Below, piece after piece: positions 10,201 to 17,250 of a stretch of DNA of 64,000 nucleotides. Every line of letters starts with the position of its first letter. Positions within the stretch are counted from its first letter, which is position 1. Position numbers and translations under genes: made by a program. Source of the stretch: Bacteroidia bacterium (GTDB lineage Bacteria; Bacteroidota; Bacteroidia; Chitinophagales; Chitinophagaceae); NCBI GenBank assembly GCA_030427635.1, contig JAUIBA010000020.1:1-64000 (forward strand), read 5' to 3'. Below the pieces are notes generated by a model. It saw only the letters and a program-made list of their open reading frames with translations. It was not told where the DNA came from and searched no databases.

Positions 10201-12657
10201 TGAGAACAGATACTGGTTAAAATTGAGGGTAACCGTACTGAAAGCACCCATTGTTGAGAATGAAGGCGACGTAAGTGTGGTTACTGTAAAGTCGGCAGTA
10301 TAAAGGATAGATGCCGCCTGAAGATAAGACGATCCATCACCTGCAAAGTCTGCTGTACCGGGAGGTGTTACTACCTGCCAGTAGCTGGCAGCAGTGCCTG
10401 TACCGTTAGTTATATCCCAGCCGGTCATAGCTCCGTTAAAGTTCTGCGAAAGCAGGTTGATTTCAGGGGCAGGAGATGTAGCTGTGAAAGTTGATGCATC
10501 TCCAAGGCAAGCGGTTACACCGGTAGATGGAGCAACGGATACTGACGGTAGTGGATTAACAGTAGCTTCACGTGTAACTACGCATCCGTTGACATTTGTA
10601 TAGCTTATAGTACTATAACCTGAAGTCAAACCAGATACGATACCCGATGTAAGCCCTACTGAAGCCACAGCCGGATTTACGCTGCTCCATGTACCACTAC
10701 CACCATCAGGATGTGTAAGTGTGGTATTGGCAGTTTCACATACCTGTGCTGTACCTGTAATTGGTAAAGGAGCAGCATATACTGTCACCACCTGTGTTGC
10801 ATAACAGTTTGTAGAAGGATTCATGTATGAGATAGTAGCAGTACCGCCCGATACACCGGTTACAGTACACGAGCTTCCTGATGCTGCGATACTTGCTACT
10901 GCTGAATTGCTACTGCTCCACACGCCACCTGATGTGGCACTGGACAGTACTGTAGTACGTGTTTCACAAACAGTTGCAGTACCGGTTATTGCTGCTGGCA
11001 ATGGATTTACCGTAAGCGTTGCAGTACCAGATGGGTTAGTACATGATCCTATTGTCACATTTGCTGCATACGTATTATATGTAGTTGCTGCTGCTGCTGT
11101 TGGCGCAGCATATACATTCGCAGTAGTTAACGCTCCTGTATAAGGTACTGTAAGTGCCGCATTCGTATACAAGTTGGTAGTAGGAGACCATACCACACCC
11201 AATGGTGCCGATACGCCATTCACCTTAATATTGTCAACTGCCCAGTAAAAGCCCCACACAGACCTGTAGTTCCAGCGCAGCCGGCAATTAGACTGTCCTA
11301 TCATAGCAGCTGGCAGGGTATAAGTAGAAGTAGGTGTAGATGCAGACCACGTAGTAGTTCCTACACCTGACCCCATGATACTTACAAGTGTACTCCATGT
11401 AGACCCTCCATTTATAGAATACTCAATAGCAACCAGCTGGTCTCCTGAATATGAAACAAAATACTGATTCAATGAAAGTGTTGCTGACGTATACCCTACC
11501 AACGAAAATACAGGAGATACGAAGTTGGTATTTGTGGTTGAGGTGTATGCATCAGGCGCTGCCTCCATCATAGGAGAGCCATCACCCGGGGTGTAGCCGT
11601 TATAACCGGGAGAATTACGAATCTGAAAGTAAGAAGTGGTAGTACCAGACAAGTTGTTGATTGTCCACCCTCCCAAACCGGAGTTGAAATTTTCCTGCAA
11701 TACTATTGGAGGTAGTGCAGCAGTTGCATTCAATGTAGTACTATTACCCGTACAGAATATACCAGGTGTAGCAGTCACAGTAGCCGCAGGCACTGCATTT
11801 ACCGTAACTACAGCCGTACGTGGGCAGCCAGCTACTGAATATGATATAGTGGCAGTACCACCGGCCACGCCTGTTACAGAACAACTCGCACCGCTGGGCG
11901 CTATTGTTGCTACAGCCGGGTCACTGACAGACCAGGTACCTCCTGTAGTAGCACTGGATAATGTAGATGGTGCTCCCTGACAAAGCGACAGCGAACCCGT
12001 AAGGGCCGCTGGAGGTGTACAGGGGACATCATAAGTAAGGTTTATTTCATCCACGGCAGGATTTCCTGCTGTACCATACTGATCAGCATTGGTAAAGGTG
12101 AAACACAGGCGTACAGTTTGCCCTACATATGCGTTCAGGCTCAATGGGCCTACAGTTATGTATGAACTGATGACATTTGAATTCTCATACAACTTCTGTA
12201 ATATACCCGGTGGGTTACCACCGTATGGATATGCTGTGGAGTAATATCCTGTGACAGGAGTATATGTAGAGGGATAAACAGACACACAAAACCTATCCCA
12301 GTTCGGTTCTGCTGTCGTATAGCGTAGTTTGAATGAAAGCTGCACGTTAGAAGCACCGGATGGAATAGTAATGTTCCGGTAAAAGTGATTGGTAACACCG
12401 ACTGAGTTTCCTCCATTATTATCTGATATAGACTGGCCGACGTAACAACCACGGGAACCAGCCGACGAAGTAAAGGTCCCACAATACCAGGCATTTACTG
12501 AGGCATGGCCTCCGTAAGTCCACCCATTGGCAGCAAGCGTAGTACCACTTTCAAACCCGCCGTCCCCCGTAGGACTTATAAGTGTGACAGTGGTAAATTG
12601 TGCGCTGGCTGCAAATGAAGCCAAAAGCATAATTAACAGTAAGTTTATGTTTCTCAT
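4273..12657 (-). CDS. Giant T9SS-secreted protein with 22 cysteine-containing Big-like repeats
   Basis: 2794 residues from the ATG at 12657, chosen because it gives a clean signal peptide (MRNINLLLIMLLASFAASAQ); an in-frame start 33 bp upstream would bury it. Architecture by eye: an N-terminal MAM-like/jelly-roll domain (21-210), Big-like repeat 1, a MAM-like domain (about 319-489), repeats 2-3, another MAM-like domain (about 726-902), repeats 4-22 in one run (about 952-2339), three Ig/PKD-like domains (about 2422-2699), and a T9SS type A sorting domain (about 2706-2794) with MPNPNNGVF and ending in a Lys/Gln tail. Each roughly 72-residue repeat follows the pattern LPxxITGxxxVC, GGTWSS, ISYTLPTGC, with one Cys near the start and one near the end. 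It is probably a long surface adhesin or fibre exported by the T9SS. No enzymatic motif was seen. Confidence 0.93.
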   Translation of the reverse strand: MRNINLLLIMLLASFAASAQFTTVTLISPTGDGGFESGTTLAANGWTYGGHASVNAWYCGTFTSSAGSRGCYVGQSISDNNGGNSVGVTNHFYRNITIPSGASNVQLSFKLRYTTAEPNWDRFCVSVYPSTYTPVTGYYSTAYPYGGNPPGILQKLYENSNVISSYITVGPLSLNAYVGQTVRLCFTFTNADQYGTAGNPAVDEINLTYDVPCTPPAALTGSLSLCQGAPSTLSSATTGGTWSVSDPAVATIAPSGASCSVTGVAGGTATISYSVAGCPRTAVVTVNAVPAATVTATPGIFCTGNSTTLNATAALPPIVLQENFNSGLGGWTINNLSGTTTSYFQIRNSPGYNGYTPGDGSPMMEAAPDAYTSTTNTNFVSPVFSLVGYTSATLSLNQYFVSYSGDQLVAIEYSINGGSTWSTLVSIMGSGVGTTTWSASTPTSTYTLPAAMIGQSNCRLRWNYRSVWGFYWAVDNIKVNGVSAPLGVVWSPTTNLYTNAALTVPYTGALTTANVYAAPTAAAATTYNTYAANVTIGSCTNPSGTATLTVNPLPAAITGTATVCETRTTVLSSATSGGVWSSSNSAVASIAASGSSCTVTGVSGGTATISYMNPSTNCYATQVVTVYAAPLPITGTAQVCETANTTLTHPDGGSGTWSSVNPAVASVGLTSGIVSGLTSGYSTISYTNVNGCVVTREATVNPLPSVSVAPSTGVTACLGDASTFTATSPAPEINLLSQNFNGAMTGWDITNGTGTAASYWQVVTPPGTADFAGDGSSYLQAASILYTADFTVTTLTSPSFSTMGAFSTVTLNFNQYLFSFTPDIAASIEYSTDGGTVWTPIVNQALTTVADNGADGNWDAADPEYSVALPAGAVGQSNVKLRWVYNAKSLYWLIDNISVKGVMPASTFAWSGASGLSCTTCPAPVITPTATGTNAYNVAVTTSAGCVTNVPVTVTTNALPPAISGDVTICENVTGLVTSAPGGTWMIDDITKATVASGTGAITGVAAGTANLTYTSSATGCHAYAVVTVLAAPAVVTPATVDVCMGNNVTVSCVTPSGTWSSGNTSIATVTSGGVVSTVSPGTANITYTIPTGCVSVREVTVNALPPAISGAVVVCQGAVTTLTNTDFTGTWSSADPSIASVSATGVVSGVTPGNTFITYTLPTGCFVVKPMQVNAGPLPSTGPSETCVNTTVVLGNPSGSGTWSSSAPGIASVNASGIVTAGSFAGTATIYYTYSSTGCSTGHSFTVNPLPAAITGTQKVCKDATVTFASATGFGTWTSDDPAVASVDATSGVVTGINVGNTRITFTAPFTGCSVSRTITVNPLPAAISGNSAVCEGGTLSLVDFTPGGTWSSSNLSVASVSMFGQVTPVAASGMATISYILTATQCFATKDVVVNPLPAPLTGTTTLCHGSGSTLSSLSAGGTWTSSSNSVFMIDAMSGAGLATGVGSTSVSYTLPTGCRRITPVVVNPLPGDIYGNDAVCVGSQITLGSVTASGSWTSSAPGIATISPFGVVTGVAPGITTISYTMPTGCYKTMMVSVNPLPAPISGTFVICAGGTTTLTDADAGGSWSSSNSFIANINIFGGLNATNAGSTLITYTLPTGCMRTQGVLVNPLPNTITGTAAVCEGLTTTLGNATAGGTWSSDATGTATVDMTSGTVTGVAEGTANVIYTLTSTGCSRSRSVTVNRTPDAITGSLAACQGGTSQLASNPANGIWSSGATAIANVSATGLVTAAAAGGATISYVLPTGCKTTAAFVVNPLPAAITGTRVMCEAAGTTLSNATGGGMWSSANPAVASVDATTGAVTGNGQGVTEITYAITATGCSRSVNVTVNPLPAGITGTTTVCEGVTSALASATPGGVWASGSTAIASVTASGVVTGNAAGNATISYTLPTGCRTTTSFHVDALPADIAGATSVCLGQQASVTNATINGTWSSSDPSVASIDASGMITGQAVGSVTITYTLLTGCYKTRSFVVNPLPANITGTFSVCHGSATTLSNATPGGTWSSSNPSVVSISATGVVTGLQVGFSIIQYTLPTGCSSNGSMVVNPLPDPITGLSVMCAGESITLESNTTGGTWSAATGVVSVSNAGVVSGLAAGTGAVTYTTGNGCRRVRLVTVNALPGLITGTNTVCPGLTTTLSNITPGGTWTTDNATMAAIDGATGVVTANGADGTANITYTLPTGCARSRAVTVHPAVDPVTGDNALCVGGSTTLSNTTAGGVWVSSGTGIATVNSVTGVVNGISAGTVSVAYVMPTGCKASHAVVVNPLPGSISGAVAVCEGSTVLVSSTTPGGSWSGSDDAVATVSTTGMVTGVTAGTMTVSYTLPSGCLTTRSMMVNSVPVVRNVTGGGSYCAGGAGVAVGVDGSDNGVAYRLMNGGTTAVATVTGTGALVDFGNQTGAGTYTVIAVSPEGCRSDMTGSAEVVVTPLVTPAVTMTTDNGTTVCQGTSVTFTANGVNGGTTPAYSWSVNGTDVAVTGTYSYMPADGDVVAVRYTSSEACPSPASVNASVTMVVRANLTPVVTLTVGPDDTLCAGNTATFNAAVVNGGTLPVYTWLVDGSVVSGVTGPVYAYQPADNDVVTVRVNSNYTCLAENNVLSNGVTMHIAPVFVPAVEIIAVPGTTVAKGTAVTFTANVSNAGTSPSYQWLINQKVMTGAINSTFVTSNLKDGDSVTCMVTGTGECSEVSINSVVMKITPATGVTTTVLGEGDIRLMPNPNNGVFTLKGELGSSVSQAVAVEITDMLGQVVYRGNANAANGIIDTRIELGSNLANGMYMLNMSAGNERKVLHFVVKQ
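5637..9793 (-). repeat. Uninterrupted array of 19 Big-like repeats, period about 216-222 bp
   Basis: Nineteen consecutive coding units of 71-74 residues follow one another without linkers. Each begins with a variant of NPLPAxITG and ends with PTGC plus a short strand. Units are similar but not identical in DNA, which argues against very recent expansion. The array encodes residues about 952-2339 of the 2794-residue cargo protein. Confidence 0.9.
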
Positions 12658-13149
12658 AACATGACAATTATTAACAGTATATTCTTTCAATTACAAATAA
12701 TAACACACAAAGGCTAAACACAATCTGCTATGTGGCTAATCAAAAGCTATAAACGTTGACACATATTTAACCTTGTGTTTAAAATTAATAAAAAAAGCAA
12801 TCGAAATACAAAAATTAGTTTCATGTTTTTTTAACTGATTTGCCTTTATACAAAAAATAAATTTATGTCAATGAGTTAAATATATATGAATATTAAAATT
12901 AAGAAATAACAACACCATCAACTAGCCACCATTAGAATTAATGCCATTACGTAATTGTGTGCAGCAATGCCTGTATCTCAATTATATTCAATGACGCTCC
13001 CCTTTGCAGGAAGATTTCTATAACCTGCCAAAACATATCTCTGCTATATTTCTTTGCTTATATTTACAGTCTAATACGTAATGCCATGCTGCGGAAATAC
13101 TTCACGCAGTTGTGATATTGGTGTGCGTGCTTTAGACATCTGAACTAAA
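12658..13149. other. Divergent AT-rich promoter region
   Basis: About 490 bp between two divergently transcribed T9SS cargo genes. The central 12770-12920 part is very AT-rich with repeated A/T tracts, resembling 3840-4120. A TATATTTA element at 13058-13065 is one base off the TAnnTTTG box and could serve the gene at 13150. No supported ORF or RNA gene was seen. Confidence 0.5.
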
Positions 13150-16100
13150 ATGTCCGTGATGAAAAAACTTTTCCCTTTATTACTGCTGGGTTCGTCTGCA
13201 ATGTCCTCTATTGCACAATCAGTAACTTTTTCGGTACCTGTAGCGCCATGTAACAATGATGGTGTTATCACAGCTACCTTCAGCGGTTTTACCCCGCCAC
13301 TCACAGTAGTGTGGAATACACAGGGTACAACCGGCACTACTATTGCCCATACTGTTACCGGTATGTCTGACGCACTTACCGGCTATAGTGGTGGCCCACT
13401 CACTATCAGCGTATCTGACGGTACATCATCTGTATCTGAGGATTTTGCAGGGATGGCGCCACTCACATATACTGTAACTACTACTGGCGCAGTATGCCCG
13501 AACCCAGGTACTGTAAACGTGCTTGCGGCTGGCGGTACTGCTCCATATACCTTTCAGTGGTATGATAAAAATACCGGCTCTGTAGTGGCTTCCGGGTCTA
13601 CCGCATCCATGCCTACCGGCAATTATGGCGTTATGATATCTGATGCGGCAGGCTGTAAATACGGCTCCCGGGTTAAAAATGATACCGGTCTGGTAACATA
13701 TACCTCTTTTACCGCTACACTTACAGCCACACCTGCCAACTGTACTGATGGTACAGCTTCAGTAAGTGCTGTGTCTTCATCGGCAGTACTTCCTTACAGC
13801 TATCACTGGAGCAACGGCGCAACTACCCCATCTATATCGGGGCTCTCTGCAGGGAACTATACGGTAGAGATAATGGATGCTATGGGCTGCCGTGCTACTA
13901 CTGATACTGATGCGGCATACAATCCATATTCCATCATGGTATCGCAGACTACGATACTTTCCATTCCTTCTACTACCACACCCGCTACGTGTACCGCATC
14001 TGATGGTGCTGTATCTACTTCAGTATCAGGTGGTACACCACCTTATACCTACTCATGGAACAATGGTGCAACAACTGCCTCTCAGACCGGCATACCTGCC
14101 GGCGCCTATTATGTAACGGTAACTGACGCTAACGGCTGTCATGAAGAGGCAAGCTTCCTGGTAGGCTCCACAAGCCCCATTACGGTAGCCAGCTCCAGCT
14201 CTCCCAGTCTGTGCCTGAGCCCTACGGGTAATGCAAGCCTTTCTCCTGCCGGCGGTACATTCCCATATTCATATGTATGGTATACCACCCCTATGCAAAC
14301 CAGCAATACAGCTACCCTGCTGGCACCCGGAAACTATGCATACCGTGTTACCGATGCTATGGGCTGCATACAAACCGGCACTGTAACCGTTCCATCAGTA
14401 AACGAAATAGATGGTGCTATTTCATCGGCCAGCCCACACTGTACTATGTCTGATGGCAATATCTCTGTAACTCCATCGGGAGGCGCAGCGCCATATACAT
14501 ACCTGTGGAGCAATGGCGCTACCTCAGCATCAGTAAGCGGTGTTACTGCCGGCGACTATACGGTGCGCATTACTGATAATATGGGATGCAAAAAAACCAT
14601 ACCATTTACACTGGAGTCATTCTCTACCGTACATGCGGGCCTTTCTACAGTAGATGCCACCTGTATTCTGAATGCTGATGGCAGTATTATAGCTACAGCT
14701 ACTGGCGGTACAGCGCCATACACTTACGGATGGAGCACCGGTGGCTCAGGCGCTACCATTACCGGCCTGCGCAGTGGTATATACAGCGTACTGGTAACCG
14801 ATGCCGCAGGCTGCACCGCCAGCCGTACGGCATACCTGGGATATGATGCTACGAACACTGACTGTTTCTGCACAATAGAAGGAACAGTATATGCTGACAC
14901 CAACAGTAACTGTACACAGGATGCAGGAGAGTATGGCATACCTCATGCACGTATCAACTGCTCAGGAATAGGATATACCTATACTGATGCCAATGGTCAC
15001 TATTCATTCATGGTTCCCTCAGGCTCATATACTGTTACAGAAACCGTACTTCCTTACTATCCGCTATCTCCGTGCCAGATGAACGGAATTCCGGTTACAG
15101 CTACTGCATCGGCAGGCTGTACTCACAGCGTAGACTTTGCCAATAATGTAATGCCGGTACACAATGTACGCATCAGCACATCATCACTTACTATGCCTGT
15201 GCCCGGGAATATATACCGCCAGCATGTAAGCATTATCAATGAGGGTACTCTGTTTGAAGACTCGGTAATGGCAAGCTACCGCACAGACGGTCAGCTCTAT
15301 ACTCCGGCATTTACACCATCCGGTATATTCGCAGGCGCTGGCATTACTTACAATGCACCTATGATGCCGGTAATTGCACCCGGTACAGCACAGTCATTTG
15401 TTATAGACTATAACGTACCGGCTAATATGCCTGTAGGCACTAATGTTTCATGGCGCGATACGGTAGCTGCCGGTACTGATATGAGTGCATGGGTTTCTGA
15501 CCATACACCACACAATAACTACGGCAACCCACAGGTAACAGTGGTATCTGCTACTACACCTAACTTCAAAGAAGTGCACCCCCGTGGCACCGGTAGCAAT
15601 GGCGTCATTTATGTAACAGATACAGTACTGGAGTACACGGTACACTTCCAGAATACCGGCACCTGGTATGCGCAGGATATAGAAATACTGGACACACTGG
15701 ATGCAGATCTGGACTGGACGACAATACACCCTGTATTTGAGTCGGCACCATGTAAAGTGACGGTATATAATACAGGTACTGTAAAAGTGATTCGTTTCCG
15801 GTTTGATAATATCAACCTGCCTCCTCAGATGTTTGACGACCTGCGCAGCACTGGTATGGTTACCTATACCGCACGCATTCTGCCAGGCTCACCATCCGGC
15901 ACACAGATACGCAACACCGCGTCTATCTACTTTGACCATCATGCACCTATACGCACTAATGGCACACTGAATACGATAGGCACTACTGCACCACCGCCAA
16001 TGGCAGTGAACGAAACCAGCACTAATAGTGAGAACCGTATGAGCGTTTACCCTAATCCGGCTACACAGCAGTTCCATACTGTGCTGGATGCAGGCAAACA

Positions 16101-16284
16101 AGGCACGGCTCTCATGACTATTACAGATATGACCGGCAAAACTATCAGCAGCCGTACACTGACAGTGGTAAAAGGAGCACAGACTATCACAACTTCTCTG
16201 AATGGCTACACACCCGGCATATACTTTGTAAATGTGAATACCGGTGATGCTGTATATACACAGAAACTGGTAGTTATCAGATAA
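13150..16284 (+). CDS. SprB-repeat T9SS cargo protein
   Basis: 1044 residues, with a signal peptide near the N-terminus (MKKLFPLLLLGSSAMSSIAQ, starting at the third codon after the first Met; the ATG at 13159 is an equally good start). Six SprB-type repeats lie at about 117-567, each with the pattern GGTxPYTYxWSNG, then AGxYTVxVTDAxGC. A SdrD/CNA-B-like domain follows (574-640, with VYADTNSNCTQDAGEYG). Then comes a conserved repeat-containing region, a DUF7619-like domain (about 804-945, LEYTVHFQNTGTW and IYFDHHAP) and a T9SS type A sorting domain (963-1044, VYPNPATQQF). SprB repeats occur in the gliding adhesin SprB and many other Bacteroidota surface proteins; this is a short relative, not SprB itself. 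It stands alone and ends at a strong terminator. Confidence 0.92.
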   Translation: MSVMKKLFPLLLLGSSAMSSIAQSVTFSVPVAPCNNDGVITATFSGFTPPLTVVWNTQGTTGTTIAHTVTGMSDALTGYSGGPLTISVSDGTSSVSEDFAGMAPLTYTVTTTGAVCPNPGTVNVLAAGGTAPYTFQWYDKNTGSVVASGSTASMPTGNYGVMISDAAGCKYGSRVKNDTGLVTYTSFTATLTATPANCTDGTASVSAVSSSAVLPYSYHWSNGATTPSISGLSAGNYTVEIMDAMGCRATTDTDAAYNPYSIMVSQTTILSIPSTTTPATCTASDGAVSTSVSGGTPPYTYSWNNGATTASQTGIPAGAYYVTVTDANGCHEEASFLVGSTSPITVASSSSPSLCLSPTGNASLSPAGGTFPYSYVWYTTPMQTSNTATLLAPGNYAYRVTDAMGCIQTGTVTVPSVNEIDGAISSASPHCTMSDGNISVTPSGGAAPYTYLWSNGATSASVSGVTAGDYTVRITDNMGCKKTIPFTLESFSTVHAGLSTVDATCILNADGSIIATATGGTAPYTYGWSTGGSGATITGLRSGIYSVLVTDAAGCTASRTAYLGYDATNTDCFCTIEGTVYADTNSNCTQDAGEYGIPHARINCSGIGYTYTDANGHYSFMVPSGSYTVTETVLPYYPLSPCQMNGIPVTATASAGCTHSVDFANNVMPVHNVRISTSSLTMPVPGNIYRQHVSIINEGTLFEDSVMASYRTDGQLYTPAFTPSGIFAGAGITYNAPMMPVIAPGTAQSFVIDYNVPANMPVGTNVSWRDTVAAGTDMSAWVSDHTPHNNYGNPQVTVVSATTPNFKEVHPRGTGSNGVIYVTDTVLEYTVHFQNTGTWYAQDIEILDTLDADLDWTTIHPVFESAPCKVTVYNTGTVKVIRFRFDNINLPPQMFDDLRSTGMVTYTARILPGSPSGTQIRNTASIYFDHHAPIRTNGTLNTIGTTAPPPMAVNETSTNSENRMSVYPNPATQQFHTVLDAGKQGTALMTITDMTGKTISSRTLTVVKGAQTITTSLNGYTPGIYFVNVNTGDAVYTQKLVVIR

Positions 16285-16317
16285 TAAGTATAACGTAACA
16301 AGCGAACGAACATAATA

Positions 16318-16345
16318 GAGCCCCGGTGCAGCTGCACCGGGGCTC
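16318..16345. terminator. Strong palindromic terminator
   Basis: GAGCCCCGGTGCAG and its exact complement CTGCACCGGGGCTC lie back to back as a 28-bp perfect palindrome. CTTT follows on the plus strand. It sits between the converging SprB-repeat gene and the lipoprotein gene, and could stop both. Confidence 0.8.
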
Positions 16346-16365
16346 TTTGCATATCAGAAAAGTCC

Positions 16366-17121
16366 TTAGTGCTCTATGTGCGTGGTACATATATCCTCAC
16401 CGGTGCCGGTAGTGATAGTATCCGTAATGGCCATAAGATAATGCGCTTCGTGACCCGGACGTGCATCCTGACTAAAGGTGCCGGTGCCACGTATGGTTTT
16501 GCCACCCGGTATAGATTGCTCTGGTATAGCTATTACATCTGATACCCACGCCCGCAGTACTACATCACTACCCAGATGCTGAAAGTTGGTAATCTTCAGC
16601 AGATAAGGTGTATCCGTTACCGCACTTACCGTACACTGATACTTAGTGAGCGCCGACAGCGCGCAAAAGTCATAACTGGAGTCGTAGTTACCGGCCAGCA
16701 GTGTTGCAAAGTCGAATGGGGCAGTGAGCCTGAGTACTGCATCGTAATACTCATCTCCAAACTTAGCACTGTTTATCCTGAGCCTGAACGGATAATCGCC
16801 GGCGGTAAGCGTACTCACATTGAAATAAAACACACCACCCATCAGAGTGCTTACAGTCATAGAAGCGGGAGTAACAGTAGCCGCAGCCGGCAGCCCTTCT
16901 ACTGAGCAGGTGAGTTTATTGGTATTGATATCTCCTTTCTTTACACTGACATAGAAGGAAAAATTAAAACCACCTCCGGCGGGGGTCTGTGATACAGAGT
17001 CGAAAGAAACAGAATAGGCAAATTCGTTCGCACCTGTGTTATTGCCGGTATTATCACTATTATTCTTCTTGCGACAGCCCAATAATATGGCAGGCAGTAG
17101 CATATAACAAAGATATTTCAT
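16366..17121 (-). CDS. Predicted lipoprotein of unknown function
   Basis: 251 residues. The N-terminus MKYLCYMLLPAILLGCRKK is a lipoprotein signal with an LLGC lipobox, so Cys16 would be lipidated. A low-complexity Asn/Gly linker follows, and the rest looks beta-rich: an Ig-like segment at about 30-130, then a second domain at 140-251. The segment RGTGTFSQDARPGHEAHYLM near the C-terminus has no catalytic signature that I recognise. A TAACTTTA element at 17126-17133, one base off the Bacteroidota -7 box, lies directly upstream, suggesting a very short leader. It converges on the SprB-repeat gene. It is probably an outer-membrane or periplasmic lipoprotein; no family name is offered. Confidence 0.8.
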   Translation of the reverse strand: MKYLCYMLLPAILLGCRKKNNSDNTGNNTGANEFAYSVSFDSVSQTPAGGGFNFSFYVSVKKGDINTNKLTCSVEGLPAAATVTPASMTVSTLMGGVFYFNVSTLTAGDYPFRLRINSAKFGDEYYDAVLRLTAPFDFATLLAGNYDSSYDFCALSALTKYQCTVSAVTDTPYLLKITNFQHLGSDVVLRAWVSDVIAIPEQSIPGGKTIRGTGTFSQDARPGHEAHYLMAITDTITTGTGEDICTTHIEH

Positions 17122-17178
17122 CAGCTAAAGTTAGGCATAAAAGCGGTAGCGACTATTTAGCGGCGGCGGCTGTAAGCG

Positions 17179-17214
17179 GAGGGTTATCCCACTATACTCA
17201 GTGAAATAACCCTC
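17179..17214. terminator. Possible terminator hairpin after the PKD/Ig cargo gene
   Basis: A 9-bp perfect stem (GAGGGTTAT / ATAACCCTC) encloses a second 4-bp stem (CACT / AGTG). It lies 37 bp past the stop of the cargo gene starting at 20697. No T run follows on the minus strand, so termination is uncertain. Confidence 0.35.
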
Positions 17215-17250
17215 TGTTATATTCTTTGTACAGATAATAACTATCCGCTA

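Noticed and set aside
4276-12494. Many open frames of 60-140 codons on the plus strand and in other minus frames across the giant Big-repeat gene
   Set aside because: They repeat with the period of the coding repeats, are Pro/Thr/Val-rich translations of the opposite strand, and lie wholly inside a long gene with a signal peptide and domain structure.
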